The notes under the pieces: model-generated | Databases searched by the model: none | Told to the model about the DNA's origin: nothing | The model's input: only the letters and a program-made list of their open reading frames with translations | NCBI GenBank assembly: GCA_000196815.1 | Contig: FP929003.1 | Location: 1,945,501-2,009,500, forward strand | Direction of reading: 5' to 3' | Source: Nitrospira defluvii | Lineage (GTDB): Bacteria > Nitrospirota > Nitrospiria > Nitrospirales > Nitrospiraceae | Length of the DNA stretch: 64,000 bases | Part shown: piece by piece, positions 49,417-58,677 of the stretch | How positions within the stretch are numbered: position 1 is the first letter of the stretch | How the letters are laid out: each line of letters opens with the position of its first letter | Position numbers and translations under genes: made by a program

Positions 49417-49683
49417 ATGCCGAATATTACCTTATTGCACTCACCGACCTGCGGAGCCTGTCCGTCAGCGAAACGCCTGTGGAAGGAACTCAGGGTAAAG
49501 TATAGCTTTAGCTATCGCGAGGTCGATATTACGACCCCGGATGGTCAGGAATTGGCGAATCGGCATTCGGTCCGGGCCGTGCCCGCGACGATTATCGATG
49601 GCCGTCTGACCTTCGTGGGTGTGCCGCCTCGTCAAAGCGCCGAGAAGGCGTTGCAGCTGAGGATGAAACCGCAGGGCGCGTGA
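49417..49683 (+). CDS. Small thioredoxin/glutaredoxin-fold protein
   Basis: From the ATG at 49417 (AAGGAGAGG upstream; a TTG lies two codons earlier) the 88-residue product has a redox CGAC centre in TLLHSPTCGACPSAKRLW and the cis-Pro of the fold in VRAVPATIIDGRLTFVG. It is probably a cytoplasmic disulfide or persulfide carrier. It is followed by a tiny zinc-ribbon gene and by addB, all in one direction. Confidence 0.85.
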   Translation: MPNITLLHSPTCGACPSAKRLWKELRVKYSFSYREVDITTPDGQELANRHSVRAVPATIIDGRLTFVGVPPRQSAEKALQLRMKPQGA

Positions 49684-49695
49684 GACTGGAGAGAT

Positions 49696-49860
49696 ATGAC
49701 CGTTCCCGATGATGACGATTTTGAATTGCCGATTCTTCCTATGATCGATAAGGGGCCGCCGCCTGAATGCGGGACGTGCGGAGACCCGATGAAGTTCATC
49801 GATGGCGATTGGGCCTGCGTCGATTGCAACGGTGAGCTGCTCGGTCCGGAAACCGGCTAG
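49696..49860 (+). CDS. 54-residue zinc-ribbon protein
   Basis: An ATG at 49696, 12 bases after the previous stop with GGAGAGAT upstream, opens 54 codons. The acidic N-terminus (TVPDDDDFELPILPMIDKG) precedes a Cys4 site, ECGTCGD then WACVDCNG, a typical zinc ribbon. Its tight position between the thioredoxin-like gene and addB supports it being a real gene. Role unknown. Confidence 0.75.
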   Translation: MTVPDDDDFELPILPMIDKGPPPECGTCGDPMKFIDGDWACVDCNGELLGPETG

Positions 49861-49966
49861 CAGCCAACAGCGTTCTTCACCTCTCACGCGTGAAGTGCGG
49901 AGCGTCGCCGAGATACTCTCTGCGGCCCTCCGGTCTGCGCTCTACGATTAACGGCCCACGGTCCCC

Positions 49967-52900
49967 ATGCTCCGCCTCGTCACCGGCCCGTTTCATCCCA
50001 CACTCGAATCGCAACTCGTTCACGATCTGCGTGTTCTCAAGTCCGGCAACCCCCAAGCCGCAGTCGCGCTTGTGGTGCCTTCGGATCAGTTGTGTCGCTC
50101 GCTCAAGCGGCTGCTGGTCGTCAAGCAGGGGCTGGCACTCCTTAACGTCCACATTCTCTCGTTTCACCAACTGGCGTTACAGTTGCAGCGCGAGCGCCTC
50201 ACTACAGTCGGAGCGGCTGGTGCGGTGCGGCAGATTGAACTCGTCACCGATACGTTTTTCGAACGCCTGCTGCAGCACCTCGGGCAACGCAACGTGCCTC
50301 AGACCGGGGCGCTTCGATTACCACAGCTGCCGTCGGGGGCCTGGCCGGCTTTGTGGGCCAGCTTGCGAGACCTCAAGGATGCCACGGTGGATTCTGGCCT
50401 GGCGTTACGCGCAGTGGAGGAAGGCCAGTTTCCGCCCGAAGACGGTGAGAAGCTTAAGGGATTGTTTACCTTATATGCCGCGCTGCGAAACGGCAGTGCG
50501 GCGCTGGGGGTGGGATCTCCGGATGACTTGGCCGCGCTCGTCACCGATTTTGTACCCGCCTCTCCGTTTCTCCGTAGTCTCAGCGGTCTCTGGTACTACG
50601 GGTCGTACGACCTGACGCAAACCCAGCTGACTCTCCTGGAATCGCTCAGCGTCTCCCTGCCGGTCACGGTGTATTTCCCGCTCAGCGAACGACCGGCCTA
50701 CGGTTTTGCGAGACAGTTTCTGGAGCGGCACCTCTACCCGATCGCCGGAGGGGCCGACGAGCGAGCTGGGGCTGCCTCCGGTGATGCTGCACCTGCCTCT
50801 CCTGAAGTGCATGTATCGGTTGAGGTACGAAATGCCGCCGGGATCGACGATGAGCTGACGCTCGTCTGCAAACAGATCCTGTCGCTGGTGGAAACCAACG
50901 GCTTCGCGTTCGACGAGATTGGTGTGGTGGGGCGCACCCTCGTGCCCTACCAGGCGTCCCTGAAACGAACCTTCGACCAGCATCGCATTCCGTTTCTCTC
51001 CAGCGCGACGGCGCCACTGTTACAGGAGCCGTCCGTGAAGACGCTGCTTCACCTGGCCCGGCTCAAGGGAAGCGGGCTGCATCGACCGGCCATGTTGGAC
51101 GTGATCACCTCCCCATGGAATCGCCGCCTGACGGCTGACCGCGGCGGGGTTGAACCGCGTCCGGACCTCTGGCGATCGGCGGTGCTGGCGCTTGGGATTA
51201 CCCGTGGCGAGGAGGAGTGGCGACGGCTCGCGCAATTGGGTCGTCTGGAATCCTGGTCGTCCGATGCCGATGACCCCGTGACGGAAGAGCTCGAGTCGCT
51301 CGCGATCGATGGCGTGCAGTTGCGTCTGTTGTGGGGCTGTCTCTCACCGTTGATCGAGGATGTGAAGCGCCTTCCTGAGCAGGGCGGATACAGCGCCATG
51401 ACCGATGCCTTCTGCTCCCTTGCTGAGACCCATCTGACCGTTCCCTTGGGAGTCTCCACAGCCATTGACGAGATGTCGCAGTGGGACGATGCCTCGGATG
51501 TGAATGAGGCGCTCTCCGGTGTCTTCGCCGAGCTGCGGGCGCTCGATCGCCTCGACGTCAACGTCACTTGGGACGAATGGGCGGACACGTTTGCGGAGAT
51601 GTTGGCGCGAGCGACCAGGCCCCTGGCGCCGCCCTCGCACCACGGCGTGCAGGTGTTGGATGCCATGGCGGCCCGCGGCCTGGGATTCCGTGCCCTCTTT
51701 CTTATCGGAATGAACGAAAAGCTGTTTCCCCGGTATATCCATGAAGATGGATTTCTCCGTGACCGGCACCGCCTGGTGCTGAGCGAAACCCTGGGCTACA
51801 AGATCGACCAGAAGCTGCAGGGATATGGGGAGGAGGCGCTGCTGTTCGAACTGTTGCGAGCGTCGGCCGGGGAGCGCCTGTATCTTTCCTATCAACGAGC
51901 GGATGCCGCCGGTCGCCCGTTGGCGCCCTCCGGGTATCTGGATGCGGTCGGGGTGGCGCCACATTCGTCGGTTCCCGAGTCGCTGTTCGCCCTTCCACGT
52001 CGGTGGCCGGATCGTGTCGATCTTCCGCTCTTCATGCCGCACCTGCAGACGAGAGAGGAATTGAGCGTGAGTACGGTGCTGCAGGGGCGCGATGTGGCAG
52101 CTTTGCTGGAGGCGATCGGACGCGACGGGTTGTTGTTTTCCCATGGGCTAGGCGCGCAAGGGGTCATCGAAAGCGGTCATCCGGCGCTGAGTGCGTACGA
52201 CGGGATCCTCGAACATGCGGGGGCTCATTGGCAGACGGTCACTGAACGCGGATTGTCGCCGACGGCGTTGGAAACGTATGCTCGCTGTCCCTTTCAATAT
52301 TTTTCCGGACAGGTGCTCAAGCTTGAATCGGTGCGCCCCGTCCCCTCCATGGAACTCACGCCTCCGGCGATGGGGCAACTCTGTCATGACGCGTTGCGAC
52401 GCTGCTATCTGGCGCTGATCCAACAGGGCTGGCCGGCAACGGCGTTGTCTGTCTCCGCCATTACTGCGGAGGTGAATCGAGCAGTCCTGCAGGCCTCTGA
52501 AGCCTATGCCCGGACGCACAGCACCGGGTACGCCTTGACCTGGGAGTTGGCACAGGAATCGGTCCGGCGGTTGATCGAAGCGACGATTATGCTCGATCGC
52601 GAAGCGGCGTTGGCCTCGGGGTTCCTTCCCGCTGAATTCGAACTGGATGCCAACGGGATGTTGCCGGATGGTTCAGGCGGACAGGAAATTCCGCTCCGTG
52701 GGCGATGGGATCGGCTGGATCGGCATCCGGGGTCTGGTGCGGTGAGGGTCATCGATTATAAGTATCGAGCGAACGACCGCGTGGAGGCCAAGGATCGTAA
52801 TCTCCTGCAAGCGGCCTTGCGTGCTCAACGGCTGCAGCCTGCGCTCTATGCCGTCATGACCGCGGCCGGGTCATCCGGTGACCAGCAGGGGCCTCAGCCG

Positions 52901-53197
52901 GAACAGGTCGAGTTTCTCTATTTGCTCCCGCATGCCGCTCCTGCGGTTGAGCGTGTGTCCTTTGCCGCTTCGGCCTGGCAGGGACCCTCCGGTCCGATGT
53001 TGAGTAGGACGATGCAGGTGTTGTTCGATGGCATACGCGCCGCACAATATTTCATCGTCCCGGACGCCCACTGCACTCATTGTGACTTCTCCACCGCCTG
53101 CCGCCGCGCCCATCAACCGAGCTGGTGGCGGGCCTATCGGTCCTCGCAGGCCAGGACGTTACGGGATGTGCGATCGCAGAAGGTGGCGCGTGACTGA
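49967..53197 (+). CDS. addB: AddB-like helicase-nuclease subunit
   Basis: The 1076-residue product has an AddB-like layout. The N-terminal helicase-like half starts LRLVTGPFHPTLESQLVHDL, where the usual GxxGSGKT Walker A is missing. The middle carries GLGFRALFLIGMNEKLFPRY. A C-terminal RecB-type nuclease domain has VRVIDYKYRANDRVEAKDRN (catalytic Asp and Lys). Four Cys (YARCPFQYF plus CTHCDFSTAC near the end) match the iron-sulfur staple of AddB nucleases. It acts with AddA on double-strand ends. Its stop overlaps the addA start. Confidence 0.9.
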   Translation: MLRLVTGPFHPTLESQLVHDLRVLKSGNPQAAVALVVPSDQLCRSLKRLLVVKQGLALLNVHILSFHQLALQLQRERLTTVGAAGAVRQIELVTDTFFERLLQHLGQRNVPQTGALRLPQLPSGAWPALWASLRDLKDATVDSGLALRAVEEGQFPPEDGEKLKGLFTLYAALRNGSAALGVGSPDDLAALVTDFVPASPFLRSLSGLWYYGSYDLTQTQLTLLESLSVSLPVTVYFPLSERPAYGFARQFLERHLYPIAGGADERAGAASGDAAPASPEVHVSVEVRNAAGIDDELTLVCKQILSLVETNGFAFDEIGVVGRTLVPYQASLKRTFDQHRIPFLSSATAPLLQEPSVKTLLHLARLKGSGLHRPAMLDVITSPWNRRLTADRGGVEPRPDLWRSAVLALGITRGEEEWRRLAQLGRLESWSSDADDPVTEELESLAIDGVQLRLLWGCLSPLIEDVKRLPEQGGYSAMTDAFCSLAETHLTVPLGVSTAIDEMSQWDDASDVNEALSGVFAELRALDRLDVNVTWDEWADTFAEMLARATRPLAPPSHHGVQVLDAMAARGLGFRALFLIGMNEKLFPRYIHEDGFLRDRHRLVLSETLGYKIDQKLQGYGEEALLFELLRASAGERLYLSYQRADAAGRPLAPSGYLDAVGVAPHSSVPESLFALPRRWPDRVDLPLFMPHLQTREELSVSTVLQGRDVAALLEAIGRDGLLFSHGLGAQGVIESGHPALSAYDGILEHAGAHWQTVTERGLSPTALETYARCPFQYFSGQVLKLESVRPVPSMELTPPAMGQLCHDALRRCYLALIQQGWPATALSVSAITAEVNRAVLQASEAYARTHSTGYALTWELAQESVRRLIEATIMLDREAALASGFLPAEFELDANGMLPDGSGGQEIPLRGRWDRLDRHPGSGAVRVIDYKYRANDRVEAKDRNLLQAALRAQRLQPALYAVMTAAGSSGDQQGPQPEQVEFLYLLPHAAPAVERVSFAASAWQGPSGPMLSRTMQVLFDGIRAAQYFIVPDAHCTHCDFSTACRRAHQPSWWRAYRSSQARTLRDVRSQKVARD

Positions 53198-56100
53198 GCC
53201 GGCGCAGATTCCGGATCAGGCGGCCAGGGAAGCAGCCGCCACCACGTTCGACCGGAATGTCGTCGTGATCGCCGGGGCGGGAACCGGGAAAACCACGCTG
53301 TTGGTGAACCGGTTGTTGTACCTGCTCATGCGCCGGACCGATCCGTTGGATCTGTCGCGCATCGTGGCCCTGACCTTCACCAACAAAGCCGCCACCGAGA
53401 TGAAACTCCGTTTGCGGGAGCGGCTTCGCTCGTTGGTGAATGTGGAAGGCCGTGACAATCCTCCGGGCGGCAGTGGCACCGTTTCGATCGCCGACCTGCG
53501 CATGCGGTATGGATGGACGACCGATGAGATCGTGGCCCGGGCCGATGCCGCGCTTCGTGACGTCGAGAAGGCGCAGATTGGAACGCTGCATAGTTTTGCC
53601 GCGCATCTCTTGCGCCTGTACCCGATTGAGGCCGGGGTCACACCGACCTTTCAAACGGACGAAGACGGTTCGCGGTTTGACGAACATTTCACGAATGAGT
53701 GGGAGTTGTGGCTGGATGGTGAGCTGGGGGCGGCGGGGAGTGAGCACGGTCGCTGGCGGATGCTCCTGGATACGTTCAGTCTGGACGAACTGCGCGAGTT
53801 GGCCTACAGCCTGCACAGTGACTTGATCGATCTGAATGGGCTGATGGAGCAGGTGGCCGCGACCGGGCTGAATTCGGGGTTGTGCGACTGGTTCTCCATC
53901 CGAAAAGCGCAGGCAGAACGTCTGCTCGCCAGGTATGACCGCCCGAAGCGACGCAAAATCGAACTGATGCTCGCCGCGGTCGCGGACCTGTTCGCCCTCC
54001 TGCTCGCCGAGGGGTTGGGCGCGGTGCGGTCTTTTTCAGGTGAGTCGCAGGAATTGTTGCTCAAAGATCTCGGGGCCGCCCCGACCGGCTGGGAAGAGGA
54101 CGACTACGAGGCGGTGGAGTCATTGCAGCGGATCGCTAAACGGTTGCTCAGGGTCGATCATGAACTCCTGCAGAATCTGTTGGCCCTGCTCTCGCCCTTC
54201 GTACAGTTGGTGCGGAAGTCGTTCCTGGATTCCGGCTGGCTCACCTTCGACGGCTTGGTCGGCAAGGCCAGGACCCTGCTTCGCGATCATCCGCCCATAC
54301 GTGAGCAATTGAAACGGGACTATCGCGCGCTGCTGGTCGACGAATTTCAGGATACCGACCCGGTGCAGTACGAGATTGTGCTCTATCTGGCGGAGCGCCC
54401 CGGTACACAAGCCGGTTCATGGCGGGAGACCGAACTCGAATCGGGAAAATTGTTCATTGTCGGCGACCCGAAGCAATCGATTTATGCCTTCCGTCGGGCC
54501 GATATCGAAGCGTTTGACCACGTCGTCGACCGGCTGGAAGGCAGCGGAGCGTTGCGCTGCGAGCTCGCGACCAACTTCCGCAGCCATGCCCAGGTGCTCG
54601 ATCTGGTCAATGGCGTATTCAACCGGCTCCTGGTGGCGCAACCTGCCATTCAGCCGCCGAACGTTCCGCTGACGGTGCAGCCCAATCGATCGAGTCAGTT
54701 CCGTAATCCCGGGGTGGAACTCCGGTTGGTCGCGTCGGAAGACGACGGCGAGCTGGATTCGGCAGCGGCCACGCGCGTGGAGGCGGAACAGATTGCACTG
54801 ATGGTGTCGGGTTTGCTGCGGCCGGCCGGGCAAGGTGGCGAAGCGAGGGGACCTGAAAACGGGCTTCGCCCCGGGCATATCGCGCTCCTCTTTCGAAAAT
54901 TGACCCAGGCCGAGCACTATCTGGAAGCCCTCCGGCGGCATGGCATTGCCTACATCATCGATGGAGAAAAACATTTTTACCGCCGGCAGGAAGTGATCGA
55001 CCTGGTCAATATTCTCCGGTGCGTCGACAATCCTCACGACCGCATCGCCCTGGTGGGGTTGCTCCGGTCGGCAGTGGGGGGGCTGCCTGATTCCGCGCTG
55101 GTCAGCCTGCAGGAACGAGCGGCGCTGGATTACCGTGCAGTCGAGCGCCTGGCAGACTGGAGCAGTTCGCATGCCGAGCCGCTCCGTCGGCTGTATGGCC
55201 GGTTGGCGCGGCTGCATGAGCAGGCGCCCCGCTGTCCATTGCCTGAAGTGCTGGACCTCATTTTTGCACAACTTCCTGTACTCGAACTCGCGGCGACCTC
55301 CCTGCACGGAGAGCAGGCCGTGGCCAATCTTTTCAAGGTTCGTCAGATGGCGGCGGATCTGGCGGATCGTCCGAATCTCACCTTGAACGGCTTTGTCGAG
55401 CTGATGCTGGAGCGGCTCACGGAGCAACCGGAAGAAGCGGAGAGTGCGCTCTCGGAGGACACGCTGGATGCGGTGCGGGTGCTCACCATTCATAAGGCAA
55501 AGGGTCTGGAGTTTCCGCTGGTGATTCTGGCCGGGTTACACCATGGCGATGGCGCCGGACGTGGTCCTGCGCGACCGCTCATTTGGCACGATTGGTCGAC
55601 GGGCGTGCAGGGTCTCGACTTGGGGGATCGCTGTAGCCTGGGTGCGGTGCTGGTGGCCGAGAAGGCGCGCACGCGTGAACAGGCGGAACGGCGTCGGCTG
55701 TTCTATGTCGGGATGACGCGCGCACGGGAGTGTCTGGTGCTATCCGGAGCCCTGCCGCGGCGGCGGGTGCGGGGGGCATTGTTGGAATTGTTGGAGGAAG
55801 CGGCCGGAGCGGAACTCGGCCGGGCCGAACAGCAGGACATTCCGGTCGGTGCTGTCGGATTGCGTCAGATCGTTCTGCAGGGCGACGATCGTCCGCCAGC
55901 CAGGCAGCGGGAACGGCCCGTGGAATTGGAAGGCGCGGCCATGGACCGGTCGTTCTCTGAACGTTGGATGCTGCGCGACCGGAACTGGAAGGCGCAGCGA
56001 TCGGAACCCTTGATGGTCTCTCCGTCGGACTTCATTCAGAAACCGGCACCGGCATCCGAGAGGGAAACAGGGCGGGTGAGACGGGTGACGCCGGGGAAGA

Positions 56101-56576
56101 CCGTGGGGACCATCGTCCACCGGCTTCTGCAATACTGGGATTTCACCGCCGATGTGGCGTCACAGGTTGCGCTCATCGACCACACTTCTCTGGCGCTCGA
56201 TGAACCGGATACGGTAATGCAGGAGGCTGTGATCGAGGAGGTACGGGATCTGTTGCGAACCTTCGCCCAGTCTGCCGCCTACGATCGACTTCGGCGGGCG
56301 ACGGTAATTGGGCGTGAGGTTCCGTTTCTCGTGCCCTGGAACGGTGGTCGTCAGATCATGGAAGGGGTCATCGATCTGCTGTACCGGATCGACGGTGCGC
56401 TCTGGATTGCCGACTATAAGACGGATATGATCCCGGCGGACCAGGTGGCGGCAAGGGCTGAGCTCTACCGGGAGCAGGCGCGCCTGTATCGGGCGGCGGT
56501 CGAACAGTCGCTGGGCGAACCGGTGACGGGTTTTGAATTTATTTTCCTGCGACACGGAGTGGCGGTCACGGTCTGA
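53190..56576 (+). CDS. addA: AddA-like UvrD-family helicase-nuclease subunit
   Basis: A GTG at 53190 with AAGGTGG upstream, overlapping the addB stop, gives 1128 residues; an ATG at 53166 is possible. Superfamily 1 helicase motifs appear in order: the Q motif DQAAREAA, Walker A IAGAGTGKTT, TFTNKAATEM, Walker B LLVDEFQDTDPVQYEIV, GDPKQSIYAFRRAD, VLTIHKAKGLEFPLVIL and FYVGMTRAREC. A C-terminal nuclease domain has GVIDLLYRIDGALWIADYKT. Together with AddB it resects double-strand breaks for RecA. Confidence 0.93.
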   Translation: MTEPAQIPDQAAREAAATTFDRNVVVIAGAGTGKTTLLVNRLLYLLMRRTDPLDLSRIVALTFTNKAATEMKLRLRERLRSLVNVEGRDNPPGGSGTVSIADLRMRYGWTTDEIVARADAALRDVEKAQIGTLHSFAAHLLRLYPIEAGVTPTFQTDEDGSRFDEHFTNEWELWLDGELGAAGSEHGRWRMLLDTFSLDELRELAYSLHSDLIDLNGLMEQVAATGLNSGLCDWFSIRKAQAERLLARYDRPKRRKIELMLAAVADLFALLLAEGLGAVRSFSGESQELLLKDLGAAPTGWEEDDYEAVESLQRIAKRLLRVDHELLQNLLALLSPFVQLVRKSFLDSGWLTFDGLVGKARTLLRDHPPIREQLKRDYRALLVDEFQDTDPVQYEIVLYLAERPGTQAGSWRETELESGKLFIVGDPKQSIYAFRRADIEAFDHVVDRLEGSGALRCELATNFRSHAQVLDLVNGVFNRLLVAQPAIQPPNVPLTVQPNRSSQFRNPGVELRLVASEDDGELDSAAATRVEAEQIALMVSGLLRPAGQGGEARGPENGLRPGHIALLFRKLTQAEHYLEALRRHGIAYIIDGEKHFYRRQEVIDLVNILRCVDNPHDRIALVGLLRSAVGGLPDSALVSLQERAALDYRAVERLADWSSSHAEPLRRLYGRLARLHEQAPRCPLPEVLDLIFAQLPVLELAATSLHGEQAVANLFKVRQMAADLADRPNLTLNGFVELMLERLTEQPEEAESALSEDTLDAVRVLTIHKAKGLEFPLVILAGLHHGDGAGRGPARPLIWHDWSTGVQGLDLGDRCSLGAVLVAEKARTREQAERRRLFYVGMTRARECLVLSGALPRRRVRGALLELLEEAAGAELGRAEQQDIPVGAVGLRQIVLQGDDRPPARQRERPVELEGAAMDRSFSERWMLRDRNWKAQRSEPLMVSPSDFIQKPAPASERETGRVRRVTPGKTVGTIVHRLLQYWDFTADVASQVALIDHTSLALDEPDTVMQEAVIEEVRDLLRTFAQSAAYDRLRRATVIGREVPFLVPWNGGRQIMEGVIDLLYRIDGALWIADYKTDMIPADQVAARAELYREQARLYRAAVEQSLGEPVTGFEFIFLRHGVAVTV

Positions 56577-56593
56577 GTGCAAAGGAGGGCGGC

Positions 56594-56998
56594 ATGAGGG
56601 TTTTTCGATGGGCGGTGTTGGCAATGATGGCGGTCGTCGGCTGTGCGAGTCAGCACAAGGCGGAGGTGCGGCCGCTGCATGCGGCGGCTGGGACTAGCGC
56701 GGTGGTGAGTCAACAGCTGGAGCAGGGCAATCAGTTGTTTGCACAACAGGACTGGGCCGGCGCTCAGCAGGTGTATCTAGCGACGATCCAGGCCGACCAG
56801 ACACTGGCGGAAGCCCACTACAATCTTGCATTGACGCTGGAGCGATTGGGAGAGAAGGCTGAGGCGAAGAAGCACTATGTCGCCGCGGCCAACCTGGCCC
56901 CCGGGAACAAGGTGATTTGGGATGCCCCGCCGCTTCGGAAATATGACCGCGAGATCGGATTGGACAGAAAATCCTGGATGGACGCCAATCCCAAGTAG
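56594..56998 (+). CDS. Small TPR lipoprotein
   Basis: The 134-residue product starts after AAAGGAGGGCGGC. A lipoprotein signal ends MAVVGCAS. About two TPR units follow (SQQLEQGNQLFAQQDWAGAQ and LAEAHYNLALTLERLGEKAE), then a short tail containing KYDREIGLDRKSWMD. Such proteins are usually scaffolds at the envelope. It lies 17 bases downstream of addA and may be read from the same transcript, with no functional link apparent. Confidence 0.82.
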   Translation: MRVFRWAVLAMMAVVGCASQHKAEVRPLHAAAGTSAVVSQQLEQGNQLFAQQDWAGAQQVYLATIQADQTLAEAHYNLALTLERLGEKAEAKKHYVAAANLAPGNKVIWDAPPLRKYDREIGLDRKSWMDANPK

Positions 56999-57024
56999 CG
57001 GTTGCGGTAACGGCCGCCCACGCC

Positions 57025-57858
57025 TCAGAGCGGGGCGGCTGTACTTGAGTCCGGCTGAAGCGGACGCTTCCGCTGGGCCGCGATCGCCAGGATGACCGCT
57101 CCCGCCACGATCATGGGAATGCTCAGCATCTGTCCCATCGAAATCGTACCGACGATGAATCCAATCTGCGCATCCGGCTCGCGAAAGAACTCCACCACAA
57201 TCCGGCAGATCCCATAGCCCATCAGGAAGGCGCCGAAGACGGTCCCCGATGGCGGTAGGCGTCGGGTGATCAACCAGAGTACGGTAAAGAGCAGGAGTCC
57301 TTCCAGGAACGCTTCATACAGCTGCGAGGGGTGGCGGCAGGCCATGCCGCCGGCCGGGAACACCATGCACCAATCTACATCAGTGGGGCGGCCGTAGAGT
57401 TCGCCATTGATAAAGTTACCAATCCGCCCCAGTCCGAGACCCACGGGGGTCACACCGGCGGCGAGGTCGGCAATGGTCAGAACCGTCATGCCTTGCCGCC
57501 TGGCAAACAGGATCAACGCCACAATCGTACCGATCAGCCCGCCATGGAACGACATGCCGCCTTCCCAGACGGCAAAAATCTTGAGCGGATTCTCCAGGTA
57601 GTAAGACAGGTTATAGAACAGGACATACCCCAACCGGCCGCCGGCAAACACGCCGACTGCTGCGTAGACGATCATGTCATAGACCTGATCGTTGTTCATC
57701 GGTAGCTTCTGTGCCTTGGCCCGAGCCGCGATGATGAAGTAGGCCAGCGTGAGGCCGATGAGATACATCAGGCCGTACCACCGGAACTGAAGCGGCCCTA
57801 CGCGCAAGAAGACCGGGTCGATGTCGGGATAGGGGATGGCGTGCAACCAGGACAGCAT
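57025..57858 (-). CDS. lgt: Phosphatidylglycerol-prolipoprotein diacylglyceryl transferase
   Basis: From the ATG at 57858 (TGGAGTCC upstream) the 277-residue product has about seven membrane spans. The Lgt signature is seen in GLGRIGNFINGELYGRPTDV, with YGLMYLIGLTLAYF at the start and RHPSQLYEAFLEG before the last spans. It adds the diacylglyceryl group to prolipoprotein Cys, the first step of lipoprotein maturation. A start 5 codons earlier is possible. A remote partner of the lnt/lol genes in this window. Confidence 0.96.
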   Translation of the reverse strand: MLSWLHAIPYPDIDPVFLRVGPLQFRWYGLMYLIGLTLAYFIIAARAKAQKLPMNNDQVYDMIVYAAVGVFAGGRLGYVLFYNLSYYLENPLKIFAVWEGGMSFHGGLIGTIVALILFARRQGMTVLTIADLAAGVTPVGLGLGRIGNFINGELYGRPTDVDWCMVFPAGGMACRHPSQLYEAFLEGLLLFTVLWLITRRLPPSGTVFGAFLMGYGICRIVVEFFREPDAQIGFIVGTISMGQMLSIPMIVAGAVILAIAAQRKRPLQPDSSTAAPL

Positions 57859-58184
57859 AGTAGGACTCCACATAGTTTCGCGATCTTATGTGACCCTGTT
57901 CTGCAATGCAAGGCAGGGCGCGAAGCGGCGCCGGGCAAGGCCTGCAGCCGGTTCAGCGGTTTTCCCTACGCACACCTGTCGCTTTTCTGAAACGGTTGTC
58001 TCCTTCCGTTGTTCACAAAACAGCACCCTTTATGAGAAGTCGTTAACCCTGTGTCGCCGCAATGCAGAAATCCCAACGAATCTGCATTACGAGGCTGTGG
58101 CACGGTTGATGCTGTACTCACCGGTAGCTCTCGCCGGAAGTCAGTGGACAGTAAACCTTGTGGTACTAAAGGGAGGATGTCACG
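57859..58184. other. Intergenic region between lgt and the YtxH gene
   Basis: No gene is supported in this 326-base divergent region. It contains a sigma-54-like promoter at 58098-58113 and a GC-rich stretch around 57905-57955. Short frames here lack ribosome-binding sites. Confidence 0.4.
58098..58113 (+). promoter_or_regulatory. Putative sigma-54 promoter of the YtxH gene
   Basis: TGGCACGGTTGATGCT matches the -24/-12 consensus TGGCACR-N4-TTGCW except for one base in the -12 half (ATGC for TTGC). It lies 71 bases before the ATG at 58185. The enhancer-binding site was not identified. Confidence 0.4.
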
Positions 58185-58436
58185 ATGTCTACCAAGGGGC
58201 GTGAAGCAGCGAAGATTGCAGCCATCATCGGAGGGGGTGCAGTTGTGGGGGCGGCGCTGGGATTACTTCTGGCCCCGAAGACCGGGGCGGAAACGAGGCG
58301 GGATGTTGCACGGTATGCCAAGCGGGCGCAGGTCCAGGCCACCCGTTTCAGTCGTTCCGTGAAGAGCGGCGTTTCCACCATGGTGGAACGTAGCAAGGCA
58401 TTGGTGAACAGAGACGATCATAAAGAAGCCGCGTAA
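58185..58436 (+). CDS. YtxH-domain general-stress-type protein
   Basis: The 83-residue product starts after GGGAGGATGTC. It has the YtxH layout: one membrane-seeking Gly/Ala segment (AAIIGGGAVVGAALGLLLAP) followed by KTGAETRRDVARYAKRAQVQ and an amphipathic basic helix. Homologues are small membrane-associated proteins often induced by stress; the precise role is unknown. A terminator-like hairpin follows the gene. Confidence 0.85.
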   Translation: MSTKGREAAKIAAIIGGGAVVGAALGLLLAPKTGAETRRDVARYAKRAQVQATRFSRSVKSGVSTMVERSKALVNRDDHKEAA

Positions 58437-58483
58437 GCCTGGTGGTTTGCCGGCATCGGTTCCAATAGAGAAAGAAGACTGCA

Positions 58484-58512
58484 ACGGCCTGTCTCGCGAG
58501 GGACAGGCCGTT
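58484..58512 (+). terminator. Terminator-like hairpin after the YtxH gene
   Basis: AACGGCCTGTC (58484-58494) and GACAGGCCGTT (58502-58512) form a perfect 11-bp stem with a 7-base loop, 47 bases past the stop. An A-rich stretch precedes the stem, but only a TTT run spans its end, so termination may be imperfect. Confidence 0.65.
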
Positions 58513-58590
58513 TGCACGTGTGAAGATGTGCGTCCGGCAGCTTGACCCCTCGGGAGCCCGATGTTAGATTTCGCCCCGGCAGCTTTTACT

Positions 58591-58677
58591 GCGGGAGTGG
58601 CGGAATCGGCAGACGCCCAGGACTTAAAATCCTGTACTGTAAAAGGTGTGCGGGTTCAAGTCCCGCCTCCCGCACCA
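58591..58677 (+). tRNA. tRNA-Leu (anticodon UAA)
   Basis: The 87-base gene folds as a class II tRNA. The acceptor stem pairs GCGGGAG with CTCCCGC and the CCA end is encoded. The anticodon stem pairs CAGGA with TCCTG around the loop CTTAAAA, giving anticodon TAA at 58625-58627. A long variable arm (about 58635-58649) and a T-arm GCGGG-TTCAAGT-CCCGC complete it. It reads UUA and UUG. It lies next to a gene-poor scar with integration traces. Confidence 0.95.
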
